DNA of 64,000 bases from Bacillota bacterium (lineage in GTDB: Bacteria; Vulcanimicrobiota; JAJTBE01). Below, piece by piece: positions 17,446 through 25,495 of the stretch (position 1 is its first letter; each line of letters opens with the position of its first letter). The translations under genes were made by a program, and so were the position numbers. The DNA lies in the NCBI GenBank assembly GCA_021287065.1, contig JAJTBE010000190.1, positions 37,079-101,078 on the forward strand, given 5' to 3'. Under the pieces are notes generated by a model that saw only the letters and a list, made by a program, of their open reading frames with translations, was not told the DNA's origin and searched no databases.

Positions 17446-17518
17446 AGGTTTTGGGAAACGAGCTTTTTTCAAAAAGCGGGTTTCCTCCGGACCTCCTTCC
17501 CAGAAAAACAGGAGAATC
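17446..17518 (+). repeat. Partial third copy of the composite repeat
   Basis: Only the GGAAAC/GTTTCC hairpin with its CTTTTTT/AAAAAG inner stem, the following CTCCGGACCTCC block and AAAAACAGGAG are present. The earlier part of the module is missing. Confidence 0.65.
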
Positions 17519-17634
17519 AGTTTAAGAGGCAGACCGATTTTGCAGGATAATCCGGACTTTCCTGCCATTGGTCCGCTGAACAGGAATGTTGCCGGAATCA
17601 TTGAAATTCTGTAAAAAAATAAGCGGGGATTATT

Positions 17635-19086
17635 ATGAATACACAAATCGAAGTAAAAGAATACGATCTTTTTCTGGGGGGAAAATTTGTCAGAACCAAT
17701 GATATAAGGGAAATTAAGAACCCATTCAACGGTGAAACCATAGCCAGGGTCAGTTTTGCAGACAGAAAAATGTATGAGCAGGCTGTGGGATTTGCTCATT
17801 CGGCATTCGAAAAAACAAGAAAGCTGCCCACATACGCAAGGGAAAAAATTCTCCACAATATAGCAGATTATATGGAAGAGCATCTTGAGGAGATTTCACT
17901 AACCCTTGCATGTGAAGCTGCAAAACCCATTTCTCAGGCGAGAGCGGAGACGGGCAGATGCATACATACATTCAGGGTTGCCGCAGAGGAATCAAAAAGA
18001 ATGATAGGCGAGGTAATTCCTCTGGACTGCACCGAGATTGCTAAAAACCACACAGGTTTCACCCGGAGATTTCCCATAGGTGTTGTTGCAGGAATTACTC
18101 CGTTTAATTTCCCCCTGAATCTTGCATCCCATAAAGTTGGTCCTGCCATTGCCGCAGGAAATCCTATAATATTAAAGCCTTCTTCAGCGACTCCGGTTTC
18201 TGCTCTGTGGATAGCAAGAGCTGCTTACGAATCAGGTTTGCCTGAAGGAGGGCTTCAGGTGCTTCCTGCAGATCCTGATAATACCGAGCCTATGATATCT
18301 GATGAGCGGGTAAAATACATCACATTCACAGGTTCAGCTTCAGTAGGCTGGGCTTTGAAAAACAGATCCGGAAAGAAGCGGATAGCCCTCGAACTCGGGG
18401 GAAATGCAGGGGTGATAATTGATAAGGATGCCAACATTGATTACGCAGCAGAAAGATGTTTTCCCGGTGCATTTGCCTACGCTGGGCAGATATGCATTTC
18501 CATACAGAGAATTTTTATCCACAATGATGTTTACGACCGGTTTACCGAAAAATTCGTAAATCTGGTCAGAGAGAAAGGCGCTCCGGGGCATCCGCTGGAT
18601 CCGGGCGTGATAATGTCCTCAATGATCAACGAAAAGGAAGCCCGGAGAGTTGAAGCATGGGTGGAAGAAGCAGAAGCACAGGGAGCGGTTGCCCTCTGCA
18701 GAGGCAAAAGGCACGGATCGGTTATGGAACCGGTTGTTCTTGCAAATACAACCCCGGATATGAAAGTATGCAGCGAGGAGATTTTCGGACCGGTTGCGAT
18801 TCTCGACAGATTCAGTAATTTTGACGAAGCAGCGGCAAAGGTAAACAACAGCCGGTATGGGCTTCAGGCAGGAGTTTTCACAAACAGCCTTGATAATGCA
18901 ATGAAAGCTTATGAAGAGATAGAGACGGGAGCGGTTATTATCAATGATATTCCCACTTTCAGAATCGATCATATGCCTTACGGCGGAGTCAAGGATTCGG
19001 GTTTGGGCAGAGAGGGCCTGAAATATGCCATAGAAGAAATGACCGAAACAAAACTTATGGTTTTGAACAGAATTGAAGGAAACTAA
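17635..19086 (+). CDS. Aldehyde dehydrogenase family protein
   Basis: This NAD(P)-dependent enzyme oxidises an aldehyde to an acid or acyl product. The family's catalytic set is present: ITPFNFP with the oxyanion Asn, K181 in LKPSS, FTGSASVG, E253 in ELGGN and the nucleophile C287 in AGQICIS. The 483-residue length is standard. The Cys loop resembles lactaldehyde and non-phosphorylating glyceraldehyde-3-phosphate dehydrogenase branches, but the substrate cannot be called. The upstream region is the second repeat cluster. A small ferredoxin gene follows 82 bases later in the same direction. Confidence 0.9.
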   Translation: MNTQIEVKEYDLFLGGKFVRTNDIREIKNPFNGETIARVSFADRKMYEQAVGFAHSAFEKTRKLPTYAREKILHNIADYMEEHLEEISLTLACEAAKPISQARAETGRCIHTFRVAAEESKRMIGEVIPLDCTEIAKNHTGFTRRFPIGVVAGITPFNFPLNLASHKVGPAIAAGNPIILKPSSATPVSALWIARAAYESGLPEGGLQVLPADPDNTEPMISDERVKYITFTGSASVGWALKNRSGKKRIALELGGNAGVIIDKDANIDYAAERCFPGAFAYAGQICISIQRIFIHNDVYDRFTEKFVNLVREKGAPGHPLDPGVIMSSMINEKEARRVEAWVEEAEAQGAVALCRGKRHGSVMEPVVLANTTPDMKVCSEEIFGPVAILDRFSNFDEAAAKVNNSRYGLQAGVFTNSLDNAMKAYEEIETGAVIINDIPTFRIDHMPYGGVKDSGLGREGLKYAIEEMTETKLMVLNRIEGN

Positions 19087-19168
19087 GCACCTTGTTGATA
19101 ATAGTCATTGTCAGAAGGTTTAAAATGGTTTAGAATCCTCTGGAATCAAAGTGTATAAAGGTAATCCA

Positions 19169-19375
19169 ATGAGCGGTTTACATCCTGATATAAATCATGA
19201 AAAATGCAGTAAGTGCGGGCAGTGTGTATTTGTATGCCCCCTTAAAAAGCTTTATTTTTTCAATGGTGCTTTGTCAGTTATTGAAAATGAGCTGGAATGC
19301 CTTTATTGCGGTGATTGTGAGAAAACCTGCCCTATGGGGGCGATAAGGTGTATTCTTAAAGTAAAAATCGTATAG
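19169..19375 (+). CDS. Small dicluster ferredoxin
   Basis: The 68-residue protein carries two 4Fe-4S motifs, CSKCGQCVFVCP and CLYCGDCEKTCP, and little else, so it is an electron carrier or a small subunit. ATG at 19169 has AAAGGT seven bases upstream; an in-frame GTG at 19151 is less likely. Its redox partner may be the neighbouring aldehyde dehydrogenase, although that family normally uses NAD(P), or the oxidoreductase 1.5 kb downstream. Confidence 0.85.
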   Translation: MSGLHPDINHEKCSKCGQCVFVCPLKKLYFFNGALSVIENELECLYCGDCEKTCPMGAIRCILKVKIV

Positions 19376-19408
19376 ATTTTTTCTTTTTTACCAATCATGC
19401 CGGAAGGA

Positions 19409-19437
19409 TTGTATTCTGTTTTAATTAATAGTAAAAC
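19409..19437 (+). promoter_or_regulatory. Possible promoter of the HU gene
   Basis: TTGTAT, a 17-base spacer and TAAAAC lie 31 bases before the HU start. The hexamers are only partial matches. Confidence 0.35.
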
Positions 19438-19468
19438 ACCCTTAAACCGACGGAGGAGGTGAAATCAA

Positions 19469-19753
19469 ATGACAAAATCGGAATTGGTGAAGGCGCTTGC
19501 AACCAAGCTGAAAATCACGAACAAGCTGGCATCCCAGGCTGTTGACGAAGTATTTGGAATCATAACCGAAACACTCGAAAAAGGTGATGAGAATTCCAAG
19601 GTTCAGATAATTCCCTTTGGCAGCTTTTCAAAAAGAACAAGAAAAGCCAGAGAAGGCAGGGATCCCCGCACCGGCGACAAGATTACCATACCTGAAAGAA
19701 CAGTACCGGTATTCACACCCGGCAAAGCACTGAGAGACGCAGTGTCAAAGTAG
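19469..19753 (+). CDS. hup: HU-family DNA-binding protein
   Basis: The 94-residue nucleoid protein starts MTKSELVKALA, contains the FGSFSKR beta-strand signature and a DNA-binding arm (GRDPRTGDKITIPERTVP) and ends in the conserved FTPGKALRDAV helix. HU bends and compacts DNA and assists recombination and repair. The tip of the arm reads IPE rather than the usual NP[QK]TGxxI order, with the DPRTG placed earlier, as in normal HU. GGAGGAGGT precedes the ATG. It appears monocistronic. Confidence 0.95.
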   Translation: MTKSELVKALATKLKITNKLASQAVDEVFGIITETLEKGDENSKVQIIPFGSFSKRTRKAREGRDPRTGDKITIPERTVPVFTPGKALRDAVSK

Positions 19754-19784
19754 TTTTTTTGGTTGATTTTTTTAAGAAGAGCAG

Positions 19785-19868
19785 TAATGACAATGACGGA
19801 TAATTCGGAATAACCGGAGCTTTAAAAGGAAACATGAGATACTTTTAGAGTACCCGCCATTGTCATTA
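19785..19868. repeat. 84-base inverted-repeat element or long hairpin
   Basis: TAATGACAATGACGG at the left end pairs with CCGCCATTGTCATTA at the right end at 14 of 15 positions, across a 54-base interior. It lies between HU and the P-loop ATPase gene. It could be a long-stem terminator/leader or a miniature inverted-repeat element. Confidence 0.55.
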
Positions 19869-19890
19869 TTCTTTTGTCAAGGAGATCAGT

Positions 19891-20589
19891 ATGTTTTTAC
19901 CCGATGGTTTTAAATGGAGTGAAAGAAAAAAAGTATTTTTTGTAGGGGCTATGGGAACGGGGAAAACAGAAATCTCTATAAACTACGCCATTGGCTGGGG
20001 TAGTTTTCTTAAAGATAAAATTTCGCTTATAGATTTTGATATGGTAAAACCACTGTTCAGATTACGCAGCATAAGAAATTCTGTCACCAACACATCCGTT
20101 GAAGTAATGACACCGCCTGAACCTTATGGTTATGCCGATTTTCCTATTATTTCACCCCAAATGGACAGCCGCATAAGAGATAAAAGCGCCATCACAGTTG
20201 TTGATATGGGCGGCGAAGCTAACGGCGCAAGAATGGCAGGCCGTTTTCATGGAATAGTATCACCTGACGAAGTTGATTTTTTCTATGTTTACAACGGCAA
20301 CAGACCGGGAGCGGACAATGACGCCGACACCCTGTCAACAATAGATTCTATCCGCAATTCCGCAGGGTTTCCACTGACCGGAATCGTCCACAATTCACAT
20401 CTGATGGGCGAATCATCGGAAGATACCCTTCTGTCCCACATGGACAGGGCAAGAGTTATATCGGAAATGAGCGGAATCCCAATAAGCTTTCATTGTATAA
20501 GGGAGGATCTGTATTCATCCGTTTCGAAGAAAACACCGGAGCAAATACTCCCCCTTAAAATATACAATACTCCTGAGTGGCTGCAGTAG
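19891..20589 (+). CDS. P-loop ATPase of unknown function next to the Vor operon
   Basis: The 232-residue protein has a Walker A loop GAMGTGKTE at residues 19-27 and a short acidic motif SLIDFDMVKP (48-50) similar to the Asp-x-Asp of MinD/ArsA/CooC-like ATPases, then VVDMGGEANGARMAG, a Walker B-like region. No other domain is recognisable. It lies 65 bases upstream of the ferredoxin subunit of a 2-oxoacid oxidoreductase, in the same direction, so a role in assembly or regulation of that enzyme is possible but unproven. Confidence 0.6.
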   Translation: MFLPDGFKWSERKKVFFVGAMGTGKTEISINYAIGWGSFLKDKISLIDFDMVKPLFRLRSIRNSVTNTSVEVMTPPEPYGYADFPIISPQMDSRIRDKSAITVVDMGGEANGARMAGRFHGIVSPDEVDFFYVYNGNRPGADNDADTLSTIDSIRNSAGFPLTGIVHNSHLMGESSEDTLLSHMDRARVISEMSGIPISFHCIREDLYSSVSKKTPEQILPLKIYNTPEWLQ

Positions 20590-20654
20590 CTCCACCCCGG
20601 AGAATTTGTTTTGCAGTTACCTGCAAAAATCCTTAACGAAAGGAGTCCTGTTTA

Positions 20655-20867
20655 ATGCCCTATATCGTTGTCAACGAGAAATTCTGCAAGGGCTGCGGTT
20701 TGTGCGTCAACTTCTGCCCTAAAAAAGTTCTCAGGATTTCCGACCGCCTGAATTCAAAAGGTTATTATGTATCGGAACTCTATGACCAGCCTAATTGCAT
20801 AGGATGCGCCATCTGCGCCCGGATGTGTCCGGATGTGGCCATCAGCGTTTACAAGGAAGATAAATAA
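20655..20867 (+). CDS. vorD: 2-oxoacid:ferredoxin oxidoreductase, delta (ferredoxin) subunit
   Basis: The 70-residue subunit has two 4Fe-4S motifs, CKGCGLCVNFCP and CIGCAICARMCP. It carries electrons from the thiamine-dependent core to external ferredoxin. It is followed at once by the alpha, beta and gamma subunit genes in the order D-B-A-C, a standard arrangement. AAAGGAGT lies ahead of the ATG. Confidence 0.9.
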   Translation: MPYIVVNEKFCKGCGLCVNFCPKKVLRISDRLNSKGYYVSELYDQPNCIGCAICARMCPDVAISVYKEDK

Positions 20868-20925
20868 TCTCCGATTTAGTCATTTTAATATTAGATGGAA
20901 TTTTTCCGGAAAAGGAAGGGATAAA

Positions 20926-21993
20926 ATGTCGGAAAAGAAGTTAATGAAGGGGAATGAAGCTATAGGCGAAGCTGCGATAACCGCCGGCTGCCGCCACTTT
21001 TTCGGTTATCCGATTACTCCCCAGTCGGAACTGCCTGCCTATCTGTCAAAACGCATGCCCCAGGTGGAAGGCGTTTTTCTCCAGGCTGAAAGCGAAGTGT
21101 CCGCAATAAATATGGTTTACGGAGCTGCAGCGTCAGGGGTAAGGGTTATGACATCATCATCAAGCCCCGGAGTGAGCCTGAAACAGGAAGGCATTTCATA
21201 CCTGGCTTCATCAGAACTCCCCTCAGTAGTTTGTAACATTATGAGAGCCGGCCCGGGCCTCGGAACAATCCAGCCCTCACAGTCAGACTATTTTCAGGCT
21301 GTCAAGGGCGGAGGACATGGAGATTATCACTGTCTGGTTCTGGCACCAAACTCAGTGCAGGAAATAGTTGATCTTGTCCGCCTCGCTTTTGATCTTGCGG
21401 ATCATTACAAGAACCCTGCCATGATTCTTATCGACGGTGTACTCGGTCAGATGATGGAACCCGTTGATTTTGGCAATTATAAACCCACATTTGTGGAAAA
21501 ACCCTGGGCTGCCAACGGATGTAAAGACAGAAAACCCAATGCCATTACATCAATCCATATTGATCCAAAAGATATGGAGCAGCACAATCTGAGACTTCAG
21601 AAAAAATACGCTCTTATCAGCGAAAAGGAACAGCGCTCCGAAGAATGGATGATGGAAGACGCTGATATTATGGTAGCTTCCTATGGCATGACCTCGCGCA
21701 TAGTAAAGTCCGCCATAAGAAAAGCAAGAGAAGAAGGAATCAAAGTGGGCCTTTTCAGACCCATTACACTCTGGCCCTTCCCGGAAAAGAAACTCGATGA
21801 GAATATTAACCGGGTAAAAGAAATTCTGGTTGTGGAACTGTCAGCAGGTCAGATGATTGAGGATATCAAACTCGTCAACAATGGCAGACTCCCAGTATCA
21901 TTCCACGGCAGAATGGGCGGAATGACCCCTTCAGTGGAAGATATCTATGACGAAATCAAAAAGATTCACGACCGTCTTACGGTTAAAGCATAG
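20926..21993 (+). CDS. vorB: 2-oxoacid:ferredoxin oxidoreductase, alpha subunit (VorB type)
   Basis: The 355-residue subunit shows the pyrimidine-binding domain of the oxidoreductase superfamily: MKGNEAIGEAAI, FFGYPITPQSE, QAESEVSAINMV, TSSSSPG and GPGLGTIQPSQSDY. These lines are typical of VorB, the 3-methyl-2-oxobutanoate (2-ketoisovalerate) ferredoxin oxidoreductase subunit, though 2-oxoglutarate enzymes (Kor) are close. It converts branched 2-oxoacids, CoA and oxidised ferredoxin to acyl-CoA, CO2 and reduced ferredoxin. ATG at 20926 follows AAAAGGAAGGG; a longer reading from 20833 overlaps vorD and lacks support. Confidence 0.9.
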   Translation: MSEKKLMKGNEAIGEAAITAGCRHFFGYPITPQSELPAYLSKRMPQVEGVFLQAESEVSAINMVYGAAASGVRVMTSSSSPGVSLKQEGISYLASSELPSVVCNIMRAGPGLGTIQPSQSDYFQAVKGGGHGDYHCLVLAPNSVQEIVDLVRLAFDLADHYKNPAMILIDGVLGQMMEPVDFGNYKPTFVEKPWAANGCKDRKPNAITSIHIDPKDMEQHNLRLQKKYALISEKEQRSEEWMMEDADIMVASYGMTSRIVKSAIRKAREEGIKVGLFRPITLWPFPEKKLDENINRVKEILVVELSAGQMIEDIKLVNNGRLPVSFHGRMGGMTPSVEDIYDEIKKIHDRLTVKA

Positions 21994-22045
21994 ATTTCAA
22001 ACCGGACTCCATTATCCAATATCCTTCATAAAGGAGGCTTCATAA

Positions 22046-22783
22046 ATGAAGGTTGTTTTTGAAAGACCCGAGGCGCTCCAGAATGTGCCTTTTACATATT
22101 GCGCAGGCTGCACCCACGGCATAATCCACAGAATGGTGGCTGAAGCTATAGACAGTCTGGGAATCAGGGAAAAAACCATTGGTGTGTCGCCGGTAGGCTG
22201 TGCCGTATTTGCATACGATTTCTTCAACTGTGATGTGGTAGCCGCTGCCCATGGCCGCGCTCCTGCAGTTGCAACAGGCATAAAAAGATCACACCCGGAC
22301 AAATATCTCTTCACATATCAGGGAGACGGCGACCTTGCAGCTATCGGCACTGCTGAAATCGTCCATGCAGCAGCCAGAGGCGAGAGAATAACCGTTATCT
22401 TCGTCAACAACGCTATTTATGGTATGACAGGCGGACAGATGGCTCCCACCACACTTCTCGGTCAGAAAACCGACACCACACCCTACGGCAGAGATGCCAG
22501 AGCCAACGGTTTGCCCATCAGGGTTTGCGAGCTTCTCCAGAGTCTGGACGGAGTGGCATACATCGAAAGAGTATCCACCCACGATCCCAAACATGTATTA
22601 CAGGCTCAGAAAGCTATCAAAAAAGCATTCCAGTATCAGGTGGAAGACAAAGGATTCACCCTTATCGAACTCCTTTCAACCTGCCCGTCCAACTGGGGTA
22701 TGACTCCTGTGGAATCCCTCAAATGGCTTGAAGAAAATATGCTCCCCTACTACAAACTTGGAGTATATAAAGATATCGGATGA
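22046..22783 (+). CDS. vorA: 2-oxoacid:ferredoxin oxidoreductase, beta subunit
   Basis: The 245-residue beta subunit holds the thiamine-diphosphate site: YCAGCTHGI near the N-terminus, then [12 protein letters not shown] and the [11 protein letters not shown] segment that binds the diphosphate and Mg. ATG follows AAGGAGGC. It is separated from the gamma subunit by 95 bases containing two small hairpins. Together with vorD, vorB and vorC it makes a complete enzyme. Confidence 0.92.
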   Translation: MKVVFERPEALQNVPFTYCAGCTHGIIHRMVAEAIDSLGIREKTIGVSPVGCAVFAYDFFNCDVVAAAHGRAPAVATGIKRSHPDKYLFTYQGDGDLAAIGTAEIVHAAARGERITVIFVNNAIYGMTGGQMAPTTLLGQKTDTTPYGRDARANGLPIRVCELLQSLDGVAYIERVSTHDPKHVLQAQKAIKKAFQYQVEDKGFTLIELLSTCPSNWGMTPVESLKWLEENMLPYYKLGVYKDIG

Positions 22784-22799
22784 TTTTTTTGTCCCTATC

Positions 22800-22836
22800 A
22801 ACCGAAAAAAACGGTTCCTTCCTTTGAGGAAGGGAA
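22800..22836 (+). other. Two small hairpins between vorA and vorC
   Basis: AACCG/CGGTT (22800-22816) is followed directly by CCTTCC/GGAAGG (22817-22833). There is no T-tract, so an RNA-processing or stability element is more likely than a terminator. Confidence 0.4.
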
Positions 22837-22878
22837 ATGAATTAACATGTAGTAATTAAGAGGCATGGAGGAATCCTT

Positions 22879-23427
22879 ATGACAGAGGATCTTATTATTG
22901 CAGGATTTGGCGGCCAGGGCGTTATGAGCATGGGGCAGATGCTTGCATATGCCGGACTCAGCGAAGACAAAAATGTGCTCTGGATGCCCGCATACGGTCC
23001 TGAAACCAGAGGCGGTTTTGCCAATTGCACGGTTATCGTGTCGGATGAGGAAATCGGTTCACCGGTGGTATCACATCCCAAGGCAGTTATTGTGCTGAAC
23101 CTGCCGTCCCTTGATAAATTCGAAGATGCAGTGGTTCCCGGCGGAGTGCTGGTAGTTAATACTTCCCTTGTAAACCGCGAACCAAAACGCACGGATATTG
23201 ATATAGTTCATGTACCCGCCAGCGATATCGCCAACGAAATCGGCAGCTCAAGAGCAGCCAACATGGTAGCCCTCGGAGCATTTCTGGCGCACAAACCCAT
23301 AATTTCAATAGAAGCGGTAAAAAACACCCTTAAAAAAGTGTTTGCAGCTAAACCGCAGGTTATTCCCCTTAACGAAAAAGCTCTGGATCGGGGAGCAGAG
23401 GCTGCCCGGGTTCAGGCTGCAGTATAG
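22879..23427 (+). CDS. vorC: 2-oxoacid:ferredoxin oxidoreductase, gamma subunit
   Basis: The 182-residue gamma subunit starts with the nucleotide/CoA-binding motif IIAGFGGQGVMSMGQ and has the YGPETRGG and NLPSLDKF signatures of the family. It completes the D-B-A-C operon. GGAGG lies 9 bases before the ATG. Confidence 0.92.
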   Translation: MTEDLIIAGFGGQGVMSMGQMLAYAGLSEDKNVLWMPAYGPETRGGFANCTVIVSDEEIGSPVVSHPKAVIVLNLPSLDKFEDAVVPGGVLVVNTSLVNREPKRTDIDIVHVPASDIANEIGSSRAANMVALGAFLAHKPIISIEAVKNTLKKVFAAKPQVIPLNEKALDRGAEAARVQAAV

Positions 23428-23457
23428 AGAAGTTTCCATTCCAGAAGGAGCACATAA

Positions 23458-24456
23458 ATGACAGATTCCAGGGAAAACAAAGACGTCGTAAAAAATGAAA
23501 AAAGAAAAACCATAGCCATCGGAGATCTCCATGGCGATTACGATCGCCTTATCCGAATCATGAATGAACATAATCTGCTGATTGAAGGAACCTGGGTCTG
23601 GAACCCTGAAGCCTCCAATGTGGATTTTATCCTCATTGGCGATTATGTTGACTGGCGCGGAGAACCCCTTGAAGGCGACCCCTCCCGCTGGGAAGAAGGA
23701 CCCAAGCGGATTCTCCACCTCCTGTTCTATCTGAAGAAAAAGCTCAGGGAATATGCAGAAAAAGACTCCAGCTTCAAATCCGCCATTTATCCCATACTCG
23801 GCAACCACGACCAGATGATGCTCGATGCCACTGATGTTTTCGAATTTATGGATTTCGAACAGCTCAACAACATAATCAGATTTAAGCAGAACTATGTTCA
23901 GCTTAAAAAATATCTCAATGAGATTAGACTTGATTATGAACAGATCGAAAAAATCATGAAATACCTCAACTGGTACTACCAGGGCGGCGAAAAAACAATC
24001 AAAGGCTTCGGCGGCATGGAAGTATGGAAAAACGAGATGGAAGGCGAACTGGGGTCTTTCCTTCGGGAGAAACTTGTCCTCGGCGTAGTGGTCAACAAAC
24101 GGCTTTATGCCCATTCCCTGCCCGACCGCCGCGAGTTCTGGAAAAAAATGGAAGAAATTGCGGAACTTCCGGAAAGAGACTGGATAAGGGCAAGAGATGC
24201 CTTTATCTGGGGACGCCGCATATGGGGTATTGATGCATATACCAATATGAAAACACCCCGGCCGGAAATCAAGGAAATCGATGATATGCTTTCCCGTATG
24301 GGAGCCGAAGGAGCTGTAGTGGGACATACCCCTATGCTCAGACGGGATCCGGTTGTCGATTTCGAAGGAAGAATTATCAATATAGACCTGCACGGAATAC
24401 CCGGCAGCGGAGCTTTCATTGAGGAATACGAAATTCCGCAGGAAGCTGCTGTCTGA
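23458..24456 (+). CDS. Calcineurin-like metallophosphoesterase
   Basis: The 332-residue protein has the full dinuclear-metal signature of PPP/ApaH-like phosphatases: GDLHGD (D23, H25), GDYVDWRGE (D62), GNHD (about 115-118) and the late VVGHTPM. It could dephosphorylate proteins on Ser/Thr or cleave nucleotide polyphosphates. It lacks a signal peptide and so acts in the cytoplasm. It follows the vor operon by 30 bases with its own AAGGAG, so it may be transcribed with it. Confidence 0.88.
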   Translation: MTDSRENKDVVKNEKRKTIAIGDLHGDYDRLIRIMNEHNLLIEGTWVWNPEASNVDFILIGDYVDWRGEPLEGDPSRWEEGPKRILHLLFYLKKKLREYAEKDSSFKSAIYPILGNHDQMMLDATDVFEFMDFEQLNNIIRFKQNYVQLKKYLNEIRLDYEQIEKIMKYLNWYYQGGEKTIKGFGGMEVWKNEMEGELGSFLREKLVLGVVVNKRLYAHSLPDRREFWKKMEEIAELPERDWIRARDAFIWGRRIWGIDAYTNMKTPRPEIKEIDDMLSRMGAEGAVVGHTPMLRRDPVVDFEGRIINIDLHGIPGSGAFIEEYEIPQEAAV

Positions 24457-24503
24457 ACTACAGGTTTATGAAAGTATAAAAAAACTTCTCCACAGAAAGA
24501 ACG

Positions 24504-25436
24504 GTGGTAAAGATTAATCCTTTTACAGAAAAAATTGTTGCCAATGTTGAAAAAGTGATAGTCGGAAAAACCGGGGAAGTTAAACTCGTTATGGTTGCCC
24601 TTCTTTGCGAAGGGCATTTGCTTGTTGAGGATGTTCCCGGCGTCGGAAAAACAATGCTGGCAAGAGCTATTGCGAAATCAATCGGATGTAAATTCAACAG
24701 AATTCAGTTTACACCCGATCTTCTGCCTTCCGACATTATCGGGGTAAACATATTCAACCAGAAAACAAGGGATTTTGAGTTTAAACCGGGACCTATCCAC
24801 ACCCAGATTATTCTGGCAGACGAAATAAACAGGGCAACACCAAAAACACAGTCCGCCCTCCTCGAATGCATGGAGGAGAAGCAGATTTCACTGGACGGCG
24901 TTACCCATATTATGCCAAAACCATTTATGGTAATTGCCACCCAGAACCCGATAGAGTATGAAGGCACATTCCCGCTGCCCGAATCACAGCTTGACAGGTT
25001 CTTTATAAGAATCAATATGGGATACCCTGACGAAACAGCAGAATCTGAAATTCTGGAACGCCAGAAAATCAGACATCCCATACAGGCTCTTGAACAGGTT
25101 GTAACTATCGAAGAAGTAGTGGAAATGCAGGCAAAAACAAGAGAAGTCAAGGTTAAGGAAAATCTGAGGGAATACATCGTAAAGATTGTTCAGGAAACAA
25201 GGAAAGACGAAAACCTCTTCCTCGGTGCAAGCCCGAGAGGATCAATCGCTCTGTTCAGAGCGGCGCAGGCGCATGCACTTATCGAGGGAAGAGATTTCGT
25301 AATTCCCGACGACATCAAATTTCTGGCACCTTTTACCCTTGCCCACAGAATGATAGGCAAAAGCGACGGATACAGCCATGCCGCCGGTCTGGAAAGGCTT
25401 GTAATAAGAGCGCTTGAAGAGATACCGGTTCCATAA
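24504..25436 (+). CDS. MoxR-family AAA+ ATPase
   Basis: The 310-residue ATPase has Walker A EDVPGVGKT (42-50), Walker B ILADEINRA (103-111), the sensor ATQNPIEYEGTFPLPE and the C-terminal ASPRGSIALFRAAQ lid. MoxR proteins act as chaperone-like ATPases with von Willebrand A partners and usually precede DUF58 genes. No such partner is adjacent here. The start is GTG at 24504 with only a weak AGAAAGAA site. Confidence 0.9.
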   Translation: MVKINPFTEKIVANVEKVIVGKTGEVKLVMVALLCEGHLLVEDVPGVGKTMLARAIAKSIGCKFNRIQFTPDLLPSDIIGVNIFNQKTRDFEFKPGPIHTQIILADEINRATPKTQSALLECMEEKQISLDGVTHIMPKPFMVIATQNPIEYEGTFPLPESQLDRFFIRINMGYPDETAESEILERQKIRHPIQALEQVVTIEEVVEMQAKTREVKVKENLREYIVKIVQETRKDENLFLGASPRGSIALFRAAQAHALIEGRDFVIPDDIKFLAPFTLAHRMIGKSDGYSHAAGLERLVIRALEEIPVP

Positions 25437-25495
25437 GGGACAGATAACGGGGATCAACCGGAATTAAATCCTTTTGCGAAAGAGAGGTTTCCGCA

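Larger units (their letters stand above)
16674..17634. repeat. Non-coding repeat cluster 2
   Basis: This stretch between divergent genes holds no convincing coding sequence. It contains an inverted-repeat-bounded element (16850-17014), a 53-base hairpin module (17061-17113), a long composite palindromic module (17154-17339) and a partial third copy of its hairpin part (17446-17518). Modules are shared with cluster 1 at 8.7-9.6 kb. Confidence 0.75.

Noticed and set aside
16889..17614. Several open frames over the second repeat cluster
   Set aside because: They are short, overlap each other on both strands and match the repeats, not a protein pattern.
23305..24393. 362-codon frame opposite the metallophosphatase
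   Set aside because: It is antisense to a gene with full catalytic motifs and shows the biased composition of a complementary-strand shadow.
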